Counted from the stretch's first letter, positions 18,919 to 27,680 are shown. The stretch: 47,990 nucleotides of DNA from Beijerinckiaceae bacterium (GCA_947498445.1 CANMLK010000005.1:1-47990); one strand, 5' to 3'. Notes: generated by a model not told the origin, from the sequence alone. Made by a program: numbers and translations.

Positions 18919-20322
18919 TTAAATTGATTTGTCGCTGATCACCCGGCCAATCAGCTCGGGGCGCTTGAACACAGAAGACAAAACATGTTGGGCATGCCCG
19001 AACAGATTAGCATCTTGATCTTGAAATCCCATGAGCTGAAGGCCGAGAGGCATCTGCTCATCCCAAAATAGCGGAAGCGATAAGGCCGGGACGCCGAGGT
19101 ATGAAGCTGGCACAGAAAAAGCGGTGTTCCCCGTAGACATTCCTTGGGGAGCCGCCCCACTCGCCGAAAGGGTAATTGCAAGATCCGCTTGCTGCTTGAG
19201 TTTCCCATACGCGACCCTTGCCGCATCGCGAGAAGCCAGTGCTGATCGGTATTGCGTTATAGACATCGCCTCGGCCTCTTCGAGTTTTATCAACATGCTT
19301 GTAGAGACCTTGCTAGAATCCAGATCGCGATAGATATTCAACGGCCACCGAGACTCCCAGGCGTTTATTTTCCTTGTCTGGACAGCGGCTGATGCAATGC
19401 ACTCTTCAATCTGCTCAACATCCAAACAGTCGCGGCGCCTGATAATCTTGATGCCTGATTTTTCTATCAAGTAGCAAGATTCTGCTAACATCTCGCGAGC
19501 GCCAGCACTCACCTCGGACCAGCCTGGCGTTTCGAGAACAGCGATCGTTGATGGACGACGCTCGTCGGGCAGGTCCATAGGGCCAATAAGGCCGCAATGC
19601 CCAGGGTCTCCCCCCGCCCTCACCGCAATTTCGGACAAGACAAACCAAACGTCGGCAAGGGATGCTGCGAGCGCGCCTTGGCAGCTCTGACTCATAAAAT
19701 CATGGCTGCCGCCTCGGTTTATAGCCCCTATTGATGGTTTGAAGCCCACACATCCGCAAAAACTGGCGGGACGAATGATCGAGCCTACAACTTGCGTGCC
19801 TAAAGCTGCCGTCAGCATGCCTGCGGCTACAGCAGCGGCGGATCCGCTGCTCGACCCACCGGGCGTTCGCTCGATGTCCCAAGGGTTCCGGGTGGGGCCG
19901 GGAACCGTAGATGCAAACTCCGTTGTCACGGTCTTCCCAACAATAATCGCGCCAGCGCTGCGCAGCGCTTTGACGCTTGCAGAATCTCTGCCCGAGTATG
20001 CGCCGGTGAAAAGGGGCGACCCCATGCCCGTGGGCATGTCGACTGTTTCTATGATGTCCTTGATGCCCACGGGCATGCCATCAATGCTGGACAATTGTTC
20101 GCCTTTCGCCCAGCGCTGGCTCGCCTCCGAGGCGCGCGCGCGCGCGCGGTGTTTGTCAAAGACGACAAAGGCCTTAACCCGGGATTCGTAAGCCTCGATA
20201 TTTTGAAGGCACTGCTCAAGAAAACTGCTCGGCGTTTGAGTCCCCAAAGCAAAATCCCGCGAAAGTGTAACAAAGCTTCGGAGGCTCGGACGCACAATCG
20301 ATTCCTCGGCCGATGAGCTCAT
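18919..20322 (-). CDS. Amidase (amidase-signature family)
   Basis: Serine amidohydrolase of 467 residues cleaving a carboxamide to acid and ammonia. The Ser-cisSer-Lys triad is complete: Lys88 in VGIKDI, Ser157 in GGSSSGS and the nucleophile Ser181, 24 residues later as usual. The nucleophile loop is GTQVVGSIIRPAS in place of the common GSDTGGSIRxPA, so the entry loop is unusual. The ATG overlaps the stop of receptor 8 by four bases (ATGA), indicating translational coupling. Between 20132 and 20148 there is an uninterrupted GC dinucleotide tract of 17 nt coding for alternating Ala and Arg. A substrate imported through receptor 8 is the obvious idea; the amide is unknown. Confidence 0.92.
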   Translation of the reverse strand: MSSSAEESIVRPSLRSFVTLSRDFALGTQTPSSFLEQCLQNIEAYESRVKAFVVFDKHRARARASEASQRWAKGEQLSSIDGMPVGIKDIIETVDMPTGMGSPLFTGAYSGRDSASVKALRSAGAIIVGKTVTTEFASTVPGPTRNPWDIERTPGGSSSGSAAAVAAGMLTAALGTQVVGSIIRPASFCGCVGFKPSIGAINRGGSHDFMSQSCQGALAASLADVWFVLSEIAVRAGGDPGHCGLIGPMDLPDERRPSTIAVLETPGWSEVSAGAREMLAESCYLIEKSGIKIIRRRDCLDVEQIEECIASAAVQTRKINAWESRWPLNIYRDLDSSKVSTSMLIKLEEAEAMSITQYRSALASRDAARVAYGKLKQQADLAITLSASGAAPQGMSTGNTAFSVPASYLGVPALSLPLFWDEQMPLGLQLMGFQDQDANLFGHAQHVLSSVFKRPELIGRVISDKSI

Positions 20323-21377
20323 GGCTCAGACTTGAGAGCATCGGTCGCGCGCGCTATGACTGCACTCGGACTCGTGTAGAGTTTGTCGACTATTTTTTGC
20401 AGCTCTTCACCGGGAACCGGATTGATATCGAGCCCCATTTTTTTCGCGTCAGCTTGCAGCGAACTATCATCCAGCGCCTTAATGAATGCCCCCCGCAAAG
20501 AAGTAATAGAGGCTGCCGGCGTGCCTGCGGACACGACAAAAGGGCGCCCAAAAGTTTGTTGGCTGTATATCAACTCCATCGCCTGAAGATCTAACGGTGA
20601 TTTCGCCAGTTCAATGGCGCGTTGCACTCCTTGCGAGGTTAGCGCTTGATCCCCAACGGTATGGTTTTGTGAGATCGCCCGGATGAACCCGCTCTCCAGC
20701 CACTCACCTCGTTGCAATCGCATCGATGAATAGCTCATCCCGCAAACCCCGCTGACTTCGTCACGTTCGATTGCAAGGAGGATTTCACGCGTTCCGGGGT
20801 AACCAGAGACAATTTTGAACTTGGTGCCCAACAAGCGATTCAGAACAAGCGGTTGCTCGCGAGTGGCCCCACCAACCGCGCTGGCGCCCATGCTCACTTC
20901 TCGGGATAGTACGTCGCTGAGCCGCGTGACTCCTGTGCTGGAGCGTAAAAAGCACATGTCAATTTCGCTATTGGCGCTTCCGATATGAATCAGCTTCGAA
21001 GGATCATATTGTAGTTTTGCTTTATCCAGATAGATGCCCCCTGTAATGGTCGAAGGCAGAACCAAAGCGATCCAGGAGCCGTCTTTTGGCGCTACGCTGC
21101 TGATGTAACGGGCGAGCGTATTTCCGCCAGCGCCGGTCATGTTGGTTGTGATGACGGTGGGGTTCCCCGGCAGATACTTTCCGATATGGGACGCCAGAAT
21201 TCGACCATAGCTGTCGTACCCCCCGCCTGGAGTACTTGCGACGGCAATAGTAATATTTTTGCCTCCCCAATTAGGAGAAACGTTCGGCTCTTGAGCGCTT
21301 AACCGCGAAAATGAACCAAGGCAGACAAAAGGGACTAAACCTGCCCGTAGCAAAGCGGATACGTGAGATGAAGCCAT
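20319..21377 (-). CDS. Bug/TctC-family solute-binding protein (receptor 8)
   Basis: A 352-residue receptor with a signal ending near LSA-Q29 and loops GGGYDSYGR, NMTGAGG and KDGS. Cys142 and Cys212 are spaced exactly as in receptors 1 and 7. It is the closest relative of receptor 1 in the window (GYPGTREI, IYSQ, FGRP). The acidic RGEV segment reads RDEV here. GGGGA precedes the ATG. It is the first gene of the operon continuing with the amidase, to which it is joined by a 4-nt overlap. By eye it is less GC-rich than receptors 6 and 11. Confidence 0.92.
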   Translation of the reverse strand: MASSHVSALLRAGLVPFVCLGSFSRLSAQEPNVSPNWGGKNITIAVASTPGGGYDSYGRILASHIGKYLPGNPTVITTNMTGAGGNTLARYISSVAPKDGSWIALVLPSTITGGIYLDKAKLQYDPSKLIHIGSANSEIDMCFLRSSTGVTRLSDVLSREVSMGASAVGGATREQPLVLNRLLGTKFKIVSGYPGTREILLAIERDEVSGVCGMSYSSMRLQRGEWLESGFIRAISQNHTVGDQALTSQGVQRAIELAKSPLDLQAMELIYSQQTFGRPFVVSAGTPAASITSLRGAFIKALDDSSLQADAKKMGLDINPVPGEELQKIVDKLYTSPSAVIARATDALKSEP

Positions 21378-22200
21378 GTTTTCCCCTGCGGGTACTATGT
21401 TCCAATTTTATCAAGCGCCTTCGGCCAGCACGTTCTTGGAAAGCTACAACCGATCAAACTGGAATAGCAAGCCGTCAGGGCGAACGGTGTGCCGCACTTT
21501 TTCACATATGTTTGTAGCATGCGCTCGGACGCAGTCTCCAGCAGCGTGTGGAATCCCGGCTTGAGGCAGGTTGCCAGATCTGCGCGCGCCTTGAGGCGCG
21601 TTCGATGCAATCAGCGTGGATGTGAACGACCCGAAACTGTTCCGAAAAGGCTGATCCTGTCCGCATCGATCTCAGGTCGCTGCATCGCCCATTCTACGAT
21701 GGGCTTCCCGGCCTCAATGAAGTTTGGGACGCCGATCCTGTGGACGGCCGGGCATCGGAGGGGCGCGACTTGCAGGTGGCCTCGTTATCAAGCGACCTGA
21801 CTAACGAAAAGGGCGCCTCGTGGAGCCCTTCATTACCCACCGCACGACACGAAGGACGCGCGCGGCATGTGAAAGTCCGGGAAGTTCTCAGTTCAATCTT
21901 CTATGCCCTTGCGGCTGGTCAGACCGACGGGCGGGATGATCCCGTTCCGGGCGGGCGGCTTCGTCAGGAATCAGCAGCTTAGGCGCTCATCCGGCATCCC
22001 GCTTCAAGTATGGCTTCATGGGATACACATTTGCCCTGACCAGGGAAAAAGCTTCCATATTTAATAGCCTTCAACTTAAGATGGCCACGGAGGAAACGTT
22101 TATCGTTTAGCTTCGTGGTACGAGCAGGACTCAAAACATGTTACAATGCAGTCTGAACCAACTCGCTGACGAGATATAATACATCAAGAGGAGACAGGAA
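21378..22200. other. 823-nt intergenic region with a transposase relic
   Basis: No intact gene is recognisable. The part 21797-21979 is a decayed IS5-type transposase start (listed separately). Smaller inverted repeats occur: CGCGCC-TTGA-GGCGCG at 21585-21600 and GCCCAT-N6-ATGGGC at 21687-21704. A TATAAT at 22175-22180 lies just upstream of the cupin ribosome site but lacks a good -35 hexamer. Confidence 0.6.
21797..21979 (+). pseudogene. Decayed IS5-family transposase, N-terminal fragment
   Basis: The frame reads DLTN, then after a shift VEPFITH, then returns to RHVKVREVLSSIFYALAAG. This order matches the start of IS5-group transposases (DLTDxxW, xxEPLLP, REVLNAIxYxLRTG). The frame is broken, the downstream WRxLP and the DDE core are missing, and the piece ends at a TAA before the cupin gene. 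No terminal repeats could be identified. Confidence 0.65.
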
Positions 22201-22674
22201 ATGAGTGAGAGCACAGGTATCGCAGATCAAACCAATCCCGAGAGCCTGCACGAACAGGCTGAGGCGAAGGTTACTACCTTCAGTTATGTGAAGCCGGATC
22301 AACTCAACGCCGGAAAGGGCTTTGTGGGCCTTGCGCGCACCGACCTTTTCAAGGCAGTCGTACAGGTCGTCAAAAAGGACAGCGGAGAAAATAATCTACA
22401 CTATCACAAACGTATGGATTCGTTCTGGATGGTTATAAAGGGACGCGTGCGCTTTTACGGTCCGGGCGATGTATTGATAGGCGAATTCGGCCCGAACGAA
22501 GGCACCATAACTCCCCGGTACTCGCGATACTGGTTCGAGAATGCTGGCGATGGAGAGCTTGAGCTATTGCAAATATCATCTTACACGCAAGGGGCTACTG
22601 AAGGCGGACGGACAGATGTTTCCGCACAGAAATTCCAGATTGGGACCAGCGAACGTTTCGGCGCGAAAGTCTGA
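22201..22674 (+). CDS. Single-domain cupin protein
   Basis: Small cupin of 157 residues with the metal-binding first motif NNLHYHKRMDSFW (His67, His69, with Asp73 near the usual Glu position) followed by VIKGRVRFYG, and a second motif GTITPRYSRYWFENAG in which the usual His is not obvious. It could be a metal-binding dioxygenase/isomerase or an effector-binding protein; no reaction can be assigned. GAGGAGA is 7-8 nt upstream of the ATG. It stands alone between an IS5-type relic upstream and an IS3-type relic downstream, so it may have arrived with, or been stranded by, mobile elements. Confidence 0.85.
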   Translation: MSESTGIADQTNPESLHEQAEAKVTTFSYVKPDQLNAGKGFVGLARTDLFKAVVQVVKKDSGENNLHYHKRMDSFWMVIKGRVRFYGPGDVLIGEFGPNEGTITPRYSRYWFENAGDGELELLQISSYTQGATEGGRTDVSAQKFQIGTSERFGAKV

Positions 22675-22809
22675 TTGCTCACACGCGTACGGGAAAACGA
22701 ATCCGGACGAGACGCGAGCAAGTTTGGCGCGCTGCAAGTTGATCCCGTCCGTTCCTGATCGCGCCATCGTAATCCAGGCTGCTCCCAATTGGCTGGACAG
22801 GTTCTAGGT

Positions 22810-23002
22810 TAAATTAAGCTTACGGCTTGCACCTGCTGATCGGCTTCGATGCTGTTGATTAGATCACGGCGGGCAATTGCCCGCCGTGGGCGGCGTGAGG
22901 CCGCTGGCGCCAGGCCTGCGCCTGGCGGGTGAGACAGTCCGCAATGGTCGCGAGATAGAAGAAGTCGTGGCGCATCGGCAAGTAAATGATATCTGCGCAC
23001 CC
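22810..23002 (-). pseudogene. IS3-family OrfB (DDE integrase core) remnant, interrupted
   Basis: On the minus strand the frame from 22999 reads CADIIYLPMRHDFFYLATI, then ADCLTRQAQAWR, matching the first-Asp region of IS3-family OrfB (xDITYIPMxxGFxYLxxxxDxxxRxxLAWR). After 22907 the match stops and resumes in another frame at 22862 as NSIEADQQVQAV, the normal continuation (SNTMEADFCVEAL). The 44 nt between the two parts carry a perfect 24-bp palindrome. Both ends of the element are absent. Confidence 0.7.
22865..22888. repeat. Perfect 24-bp palindrome inside the IS3 remnant
   Basis: Twelve-base arms without spacer: CACGGCGGGCAA followed by its exact complement. A second hairpin, CGCCAGGC-CTGC-GCCTGGCG, is next to it at 22908-22927. 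The palindrome lies in the 44-nt segment that separates two otherwise contiguous transposase motifs, so it looks like an insertion of a small palindromic element. Confidence 0.8.
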
Positions 23003-23010
23003 GCGATGGC

Positions 23011-24021
23011 TCATTCAAGGAACTCGCGCGCTCTTGGTAAATAGTCCTTTGACACTTTCATCACGGCCTCAATTTCACGCTGCATCTGTTCACCGAATGT
23101 CGGATCAAGTTCCATATTGAGCTTCTTCGCTTCTACAAGAAACAGCGGATCCTCCACCAGCAAGCGAAGTGCGTCACGCAGTGTGCTTACCCGATCATCA
23201 GGTGTCTCTGGCGGCGCCGCGACAGGCCGCCCCAGTTTGTTGCCGATAAGCGCAATGTCCATGATCTTTCCGTCCGCTTCGCTCTTGGCCATGTCTTCGA
23301 GGGAAGGAACGTTGGCCAGATCAGGATGACGCGGACCTGCCTGCACAAGCACATTGATCAGGCCGTTCTTTATCCAGTCCGGTTTGGTCGCTCTCCATGA
23401 GGACCAGGAATTAAGCCGCGCCGCAACTTCGCCACGCTCCATCGCCACGTTCACTTCGCTTCCGCCGGTGTATCCAAGAACGATCTTGAACCGTGTGCCA
23501 ACCAGCGTATTAAGCATCGCGGGAAAGGAATACGTTATGGCCCCGCGGCTGGTCGCGCCGGCGACGACCTCTCTGCTCATCGCATCTTCAAGTGTGCGTA
23601 TGCCCGACGCTGCCCAGGCGACCATTGTCGAGGTTTCCTTGGTCAAACCGCCAATCCATTTGAAGCGGACGACATCGAACTGAATTCCGCCCCCGCCCGC
23701 CCATTGTTGGGCCGGGAAATTGTTTGGCACGACGCCAAGAGAAGTCCCATCCTTGGGGGCAAGCCTGTACAGGAAGTTGACCATGTTGATGCCGCCCGCT
23801 CCGGTCATGTTCTCGACAATGACAGGAGGCTGACCGGGTATATGACGGGGCAAGTGCCGGGACATCAGACGCGCCTGCGTATCATAATCCCCGCCGCTGG
23901 CGGTGCCGACAAGAATTCGGACTGTCTTTCCCTTGTAGAACGCCTGCTCTTGGGCGTGCGCGGCGCAGGCCACAGACGCAATTACGAAAGTAGCGAGCGA
24001 TAATGTGCGAACGATATGCAC
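23011..24021 (-). CDS. Bug/TctC-family solute-binding protein (receptor 9)
   Basis: A 336-residue receptor from GTG 24021, with GGGAGG 9 nt upstream; the longer open frame adds 50 unlikely residues. Signal ends at AHA-Q24. First loop GGDYDTQAR (Asp in place of the third Gly), second turn NMTGAGG, then KDGT. Pair-mate of receptor 4 (shared QFD/WIG, RGAITY, KPDW). It is divergent from the amidohydrolase at 24193 with 171 nt between, which contains CAGAC-N9-GTCTG (24070-24088), a possible shared operator. Confidence 0.92.
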   Translation of the reverse strand: MHIVRTLSLATFVIASVACAAHAQEQAFYKGKTVRILVGTASGGDYDTQARLMSRHLPRHIPGQPPVIVENMTGAGGINMVNFLYRLAPKDGTSLGVVPNNFPAQQWAGGGGIQFDVVRFKWIGGLTKETSTMVAWAASGIRTLEDAMSREVVAGATSRGAITYSFPAMLNTLVGTRFKIVLGYTGGSEVNVAMERGEVAARLNSWSSWRATKPDWIKNGLINVLVQAGPRHPDLANVPSLEDMAKSEADGKIMDIALIGNKLGRPVAAPPETPDDRVSTLRDALRLLVEDPLFLVEAKKLNMELDPTFGEQMQREIEAVMKVSKDYLPRAREFLE

Positions 24022-24192
24022 GTTGCGCGTCCTCCCTGTAACTCCGATCTTCTTGCGCCGGAGCCATGACAGACTAACTTTAGGTCTGCTCGCAGCACAA
24101 CGGCTAAATTGCATATCGCAGCTGCGCGCTCCCTTGCGACATCCCTTGTATGGCTCTATCCTTGGAGCCACAAAATGAATGGGAGGATGAAA

Positions 24193-25308
24193 ATGGATCG
24201 ATCCAGGTCGGATTCCAAATTTTCAGGCTTGGAGGACATGCAGCCTGAGGTGTTCAATCGACGCTCCCTCGATGATGTCGCGAAGCTCGATCCTGTCTAT
24301 GCGGCCTCCATGCCCAGGATGATCTCGACTGATTCACATGTCATGGAGCCCGACGAATTGTGGCTTGAAGTGCCTGCCAGGTTGCGCGGCAATCTTCCGT
24401 CGGTGAAGTTTGCCGTTCAGACGCCCGGCGCAGGCGATCCCGTTCTGCGCCTCAAGGATCAGATGATCGATGGCGTCGAGGCGGAAGTCTTGTTTCCAAA
24501 CTACGGCATGGCGATTTTCGGCGTCGACGACGTTGAGACCCAGGAAGTCGCTTTCCGGGTTTACAACGACTGGATCGCGAGCTTCTGCAAGACTTCGCCG
24601 CGGAATTTTTACGGCATTCCATGCGTCTCCGTTTATAATATCGACAATGCCGTTAAGGAGATGCAGCGCGGGCATCTTAACGGCCTGCGGGGCGTAATGG
24701 TGTGGCAAGTGCCAGACCCCCGGCTCCCCTTCACCTCGAACCATTACGAAAAGCTTTGGGCGGCAGCCTCTGAGGTCGGCGCACCCGTCACCTGCCATAT
24801 TCTCACGGGTCATTCTTACGCGCGCGCATTCGGCACCGCGCAAAAGTCCAGGGGCATGGAGCGCGTTCGCGACGCTGTGAACCGCAAGCAAAACGACACC
24901 GCCAATGCGCTCTTCGATTTCATCTTTTCAGGCGCCTTTGACCGACATCCCAATCTCAAGCTTCTTCTCTCCGAGAGCGAAGTCGGATGGGCGCCGTTCC
25001 TGTTGCAGCAATGGGATTATTACTTCGAGCGCTTTCGCAAGACTGACCCCATGGCGATCAAGCGCCGCCCCAGCGAGATATTCGCCGAACACGTATATGC
25101 GACCTTTCTGGAGGATTTCGTCGGAACGCGCTCTTTCTCATGGTGGGGTGAGAAAAACTGCATGTGGTCGAATGACTATCCCCACTTCAACATGAGCTTC
25201 CCGAATTCGAGAGAGAATGTAGAACGGCATCTGAATGGCCTGTCGCAGGAGCGGCGGCTGCGACTTGTGCGCCAGAACGCCATCGACCTGTTCAAGCTCG
25301 ATCTTTGA
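24193..25308 (+). CDS. Amidohydrolase-2 family metal-dependent hydrolase (TIM barrel)
   Basis: A 371-residue TIM-barrel protein of the group that includes ACMSD and gamma-resorcylate decarboxylase. The start is the ATG at 24193, 6 nt after GGGAGG. The N-terminal metal motif reads TDSHVMEPDELW, with Glu where classical members have a second His (DxHxH); FDRHPNLKLLLSESE and WSNDYPH near residue 340 supply the His and Asp of the later barrel strands. It may be a decarboxylase or a hydrolase of an aromatic or cyclic acid. Divergent from receptor 9, which makes a transported carboxylate a plausible substrate. Confidence 0.87.
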   Translation: MDRSRSDSKFSGLEDMQPEVFNRRSLDDVAKLDPVYAASMPRMISTDSHVMEPDELWLEVPARLRGNLPSVKFAVQTPGAGDPVLRLKDQMIDGVEAEVLFPNYGMAIFGVDDVETQEVAFRVYNDWIASFCKTSPRNFYGIPCVSVYNIDNAVKEMQRGHLNGLRGVMVWQVPDPRLPFTSNHYEKLWAAASEVGAPVTCHILTGHSYARAFGTAQKSRGMERVRDAVNRKQNDTANALFDFIFSGAFDRHPNLKLLLSESEVGWAPFLLQQWDYYFERFRKTDPMAIKRRPSEIFAEHVYATFLEDFVGTRSFSWWGEKNCMWSNDYPHFNMSFPNSRENVERHLNGLSQERRLRLVRQNAIDLFKLDL

Positions 25309-25556
25309 GCGGGTTAATTGCCGGATGCTGGTAAGTCCGGGAGCGACAAGGTGAACAAACACGCCGGGTCCGTACAGATTGCACGCAATCACGCGATCGA
25401 GGAAACCAGCGCGTCGACGTTTACCATGCGGGGGCTCCCGCTTCTCGTGGAAGGAGCTTCCTTCGGCGCTTTGGCCAACGCCGGAAATCTTTGGCTATTG
25501 GACTAAGACGGCTAGCGCTGTCACGATAATAAAGCACGCCTTTTCCGCTTGCATCC

Positions 25557-26600
25557 TCATTTCAGATCCGACGACATCATCGCGGCCTTGATCTTCGGGA
25601 TCAACTCCTTCGGAGTCGCCATGAACTCGGCCACCACCCTTTGCAATTCGTCACCGTAGACTGGGTCAATATCAAACTTTGCCTTCTCCGCCTCGGCAAG
25701 GAATTCGCGGTCGCTCATTGTGAGTCGGAATGCATTCCTCAATGCCTGAACGCGGTCGGCGGGAACGCCCGGCCCGGTCAGGAGCGGCCGCCCCAAGGCT
25801 ATCGACGCAGAAAAGCTGTTCAGGATGTGCCGCTCCTCTTCATTTCGCGCCAGTTCAGACAGCAACGGAACGTTGGGAAGGTCTGCCTCTTTCCGAGGGC
25901 CAATCTGGGTGATCACGAGCAGCTTTCCCTCTGCGACCCAGTCTGGTCTTGTCGCCTTCCAGGACGCCCATGAATTTGAGCCCCTCCCTTCGACCTCGCC
26001 TCGCTCCATTGCTAGATTTATTTCATTCCCACCGGGGTAACCGCTGATGATCTTGAACTTCGTGCCGAGGACGTTATTCATTACGCTCGGATAGAAGGAT
26101 GCTGTCGAATTGGGCCCCGAAGCGCCGATGGAGACGACTCGGGTCCTTAGCTGCTCGATGGTTCTTATGCCGGTCGTATGCCAGAGCACGACGACATTGT
26201 TCCCTGCGATAGGATTTCCGATCCAGTTGAATCGCTTTGCATCATATTCGACGCCCGTGCCGTCGAACAATTGAAAATCCGGTATCGTCTGGCCAACCGT
26301 TCCTATGGCTGACCCATCCTGAGGCGCCTGCGCGTATAGCCAGTTCGCAGCGCGCACATGCGCAGCGCCCGGCATGTTTCGGGCTACCATTGTGGGGTTG
26401 CCCGGAATTTGTCTGGCCATGTGACGCGTCACCATGCGGGCGTACGAATCGTAGCCTCCCCCTTGTGACGTCGATACAACGACTGTGACCTGTCGCCCCT
26501 TGTAAAAACTCTCCACATCATTCGCTAGGGCTGGCGCCGGTGCGACGTGCCCAGCGATAAAGGCGACGGCGGGCATAAAGACGCTAAGGCGCTTGGTCAT
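25557..26600 (-). CDS. Bug/TctC-family solute-binding protein (receptor 10)
   Basis: A 347-residue receptor from ATG 26600 (GGAG 7 nt upstream). Signal ends at ALA-N27. Loops GGGYDSYAR and NMPGAAH, with Gln in APQDGS. Pair-mate of receptor 5: NWIGNP, GYPGGNEINLAMERGEV and RGSNSWASWKAT are nearly the same. No cysteines at the disulfide sites. It is the last gene after cupin and 2-hydroxyacid dehydrogenase, 30 nt from the latter, so a 2-hydroxy or 2-keto acid ligand is plausible. The 248 nt downstream (25309-25556) hold no recognisable gene. Confidence 0.93.
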   Translation of the reverse strand: MTKRLSVFMPAVAFIAGHVAPAPALANDVESFYKGRQVTVVVSTSQGGGYDSYARMVTRHMARQIPGNPTMVARNMPGAAHVRAANWLYAQAPQDGSAIGTVGQTIPDFQLFDGTGVEYDAKRFNWIGNPIAGNNVVVLWHTTGIRTIEQLRTRVVSIGASGPNSTASFYPSVMNNVLGTKFKIISGYPGGNEINLAMERGEVEGRGSNSWASWKATRPDWVAEGKLLVITQIGPRKEADLPNVPLLSELARNEEERHILNSFSASIALGRPLLTGPGVPADRVQALRNAFRLTMSDREFLAEAEKAKFDIDPVYGDELQRVVAEFMATPKELIPKIKAAMMSSDLK

Positions 26601-26630
26601 CTTTATTCTCCGGTTGCCGCACACCTGGTA

Positions 26631-27614
26631 TCACTTCCACCCATCCACTTTTTGCGACACAACATTGTGCAGTGGTTTGGCGTTCATAAAGCGCGAAAGA
26701 TTATCGCTTATAAGGCGGCGCAGCCGAAGCTTCTGCGCCTCGTCTCCCTGGCCCCCCACGTGCGGGGAAATAACGACGTTCTTCAAATGCCAGAGTGGAC
26801 TGTCGTGAGGCAGCGGTTCAATCTCGGTGACATCCATAGCTGCCCCCGCGATTTCATCGTTCAAAAGAGACTTTGCAAGCGCAGCCTCGTCGATGATCGG
26901 ACCGCGGGCGATATTCACGACGATCGAGGTTCTTTTCATCAGTGATAGTTCACGAGCGCCAATCAGGTGATGCGTGTCTGGTTCAAGCGGAAGGGACAAC
27001 ATCAGGACGTCAGCTCGTGGCAATACATCATGGAGCGCCGTGCGCGGGTATACTTCGTCGATATACTCATCCGGCGTTGCTGCCCGGGAAATGCCAACGA
27101 CACGCATGTCAAAAGACTTCGCCTTCCTTGCTATGTCCCTGCCGATCTCTCCCAGGCCCACGATCACAATGACCTTGTCTTCAGTTGTCGCAACGTACTT
27201 GCAGATCTCGGATCGAGCCCATTCCTGCTTCAGACGATTTTCACTGAAACGATAAAGTGCACGCATTTGGGCGAGCATGAGCGCCATTGCATGGCCCGCC
27301 AGAATTCCAGTTCGTATTCCTCTGACGTTGGTTATTGGGATGTCGTTTGGCAGGCCGCTTCGGGCCGCTGTATCGATACCCACCGTTGTGAACTGAATCC
27401 ACTTAAGCTGCTTGCGGGATCGCTCCACCGCAGCGCTTATTTCAGGCGTATAGAATGGGTTGTTTGCGATTAGCACTTCGGACTCGAGAAGCTCCCTCTC
27501 TAGTTCGGCAGCTGAAGACACTTTCTTGAAGCGCACCCCCTCAAACTCACGCTCGAATGCTTCGTCTATAACGTCGTGATGCGGTGGAACGTATTGAGTA
27601 ACTTTGAAATTCAC
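26631..27614 (-). CDS. D-isomer-specific 2-hydroxyacid dehydrogenase
   Basis: NAD(P)-dependent interconversion of a D-2-hydroxy acid and its 2-keto acid. Of 327 residues, the cofactor motif is VGLGEIG (152-158), and the catalytic triad is Arg237 (NIARGP), Glu266 (EIEPLP) and His285 (SPHVGG). Residue 176-178 (ISR) suggests NADP preference, since an Arg follows the second strand where NAD enzymes have Asp. GTG start after AGGTAGG. It lies between a cupin gene and receptor 10 in an operon that is divergent from a LysR regulator. Confidence 0.92.
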   Translation of the reverse strand: MNFKVTQYVPPHHDVIDEAFEREFEGVRFKKVSSAAELERELLESEVLIANNPFYTPEISAAVERSRKQLKWIQFTTVGIDTAARSGLPNDIPITNVRGIRTGILAGHAMALMLAQMRALYRFSENRLKQEWARSEICKYVATTEDKVIVIVGLGEIGRDIARKAKSFDMRVVGISRAATPDEYIDEVYPRTALHDVLPRADVLMLSLPLEPDTHHLIGARELSLMKRTSIVVNIARGPIIDEAALAKSLLNDEIAGAAMDVTEIEPLPHDSPLWHLKNVVISPHVGGQGDEAQKLRLRRLISDNLSRFMNAKPLHNVVSQKVDGWK

Positions 27615-27680
27615 TAGCGCACCTACCTGATTGCAGTCGTCGTCCTTGCTCTGCGTGCCGAGTCGATTACGCGGCCGAAC

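Larger units (their letters stand above)
22675..23010. other. 336-nt intergenic region holding an IS3-type relic and palindromes
   Basis: Downstream of the cupin gene and the downstream receptor stop. The part 22810-23002 is the transposase remnant described separately; the remaining roughly 130 nt after the cupin stop contain nothing I recognise. Confidence 0.6.

Noticed and set aside
22175-22180. TATAAT before the cupin gene as a promoter
   Set aside because: No -35 hexamer at the right spacing, and it almost abuts the ribosome site.
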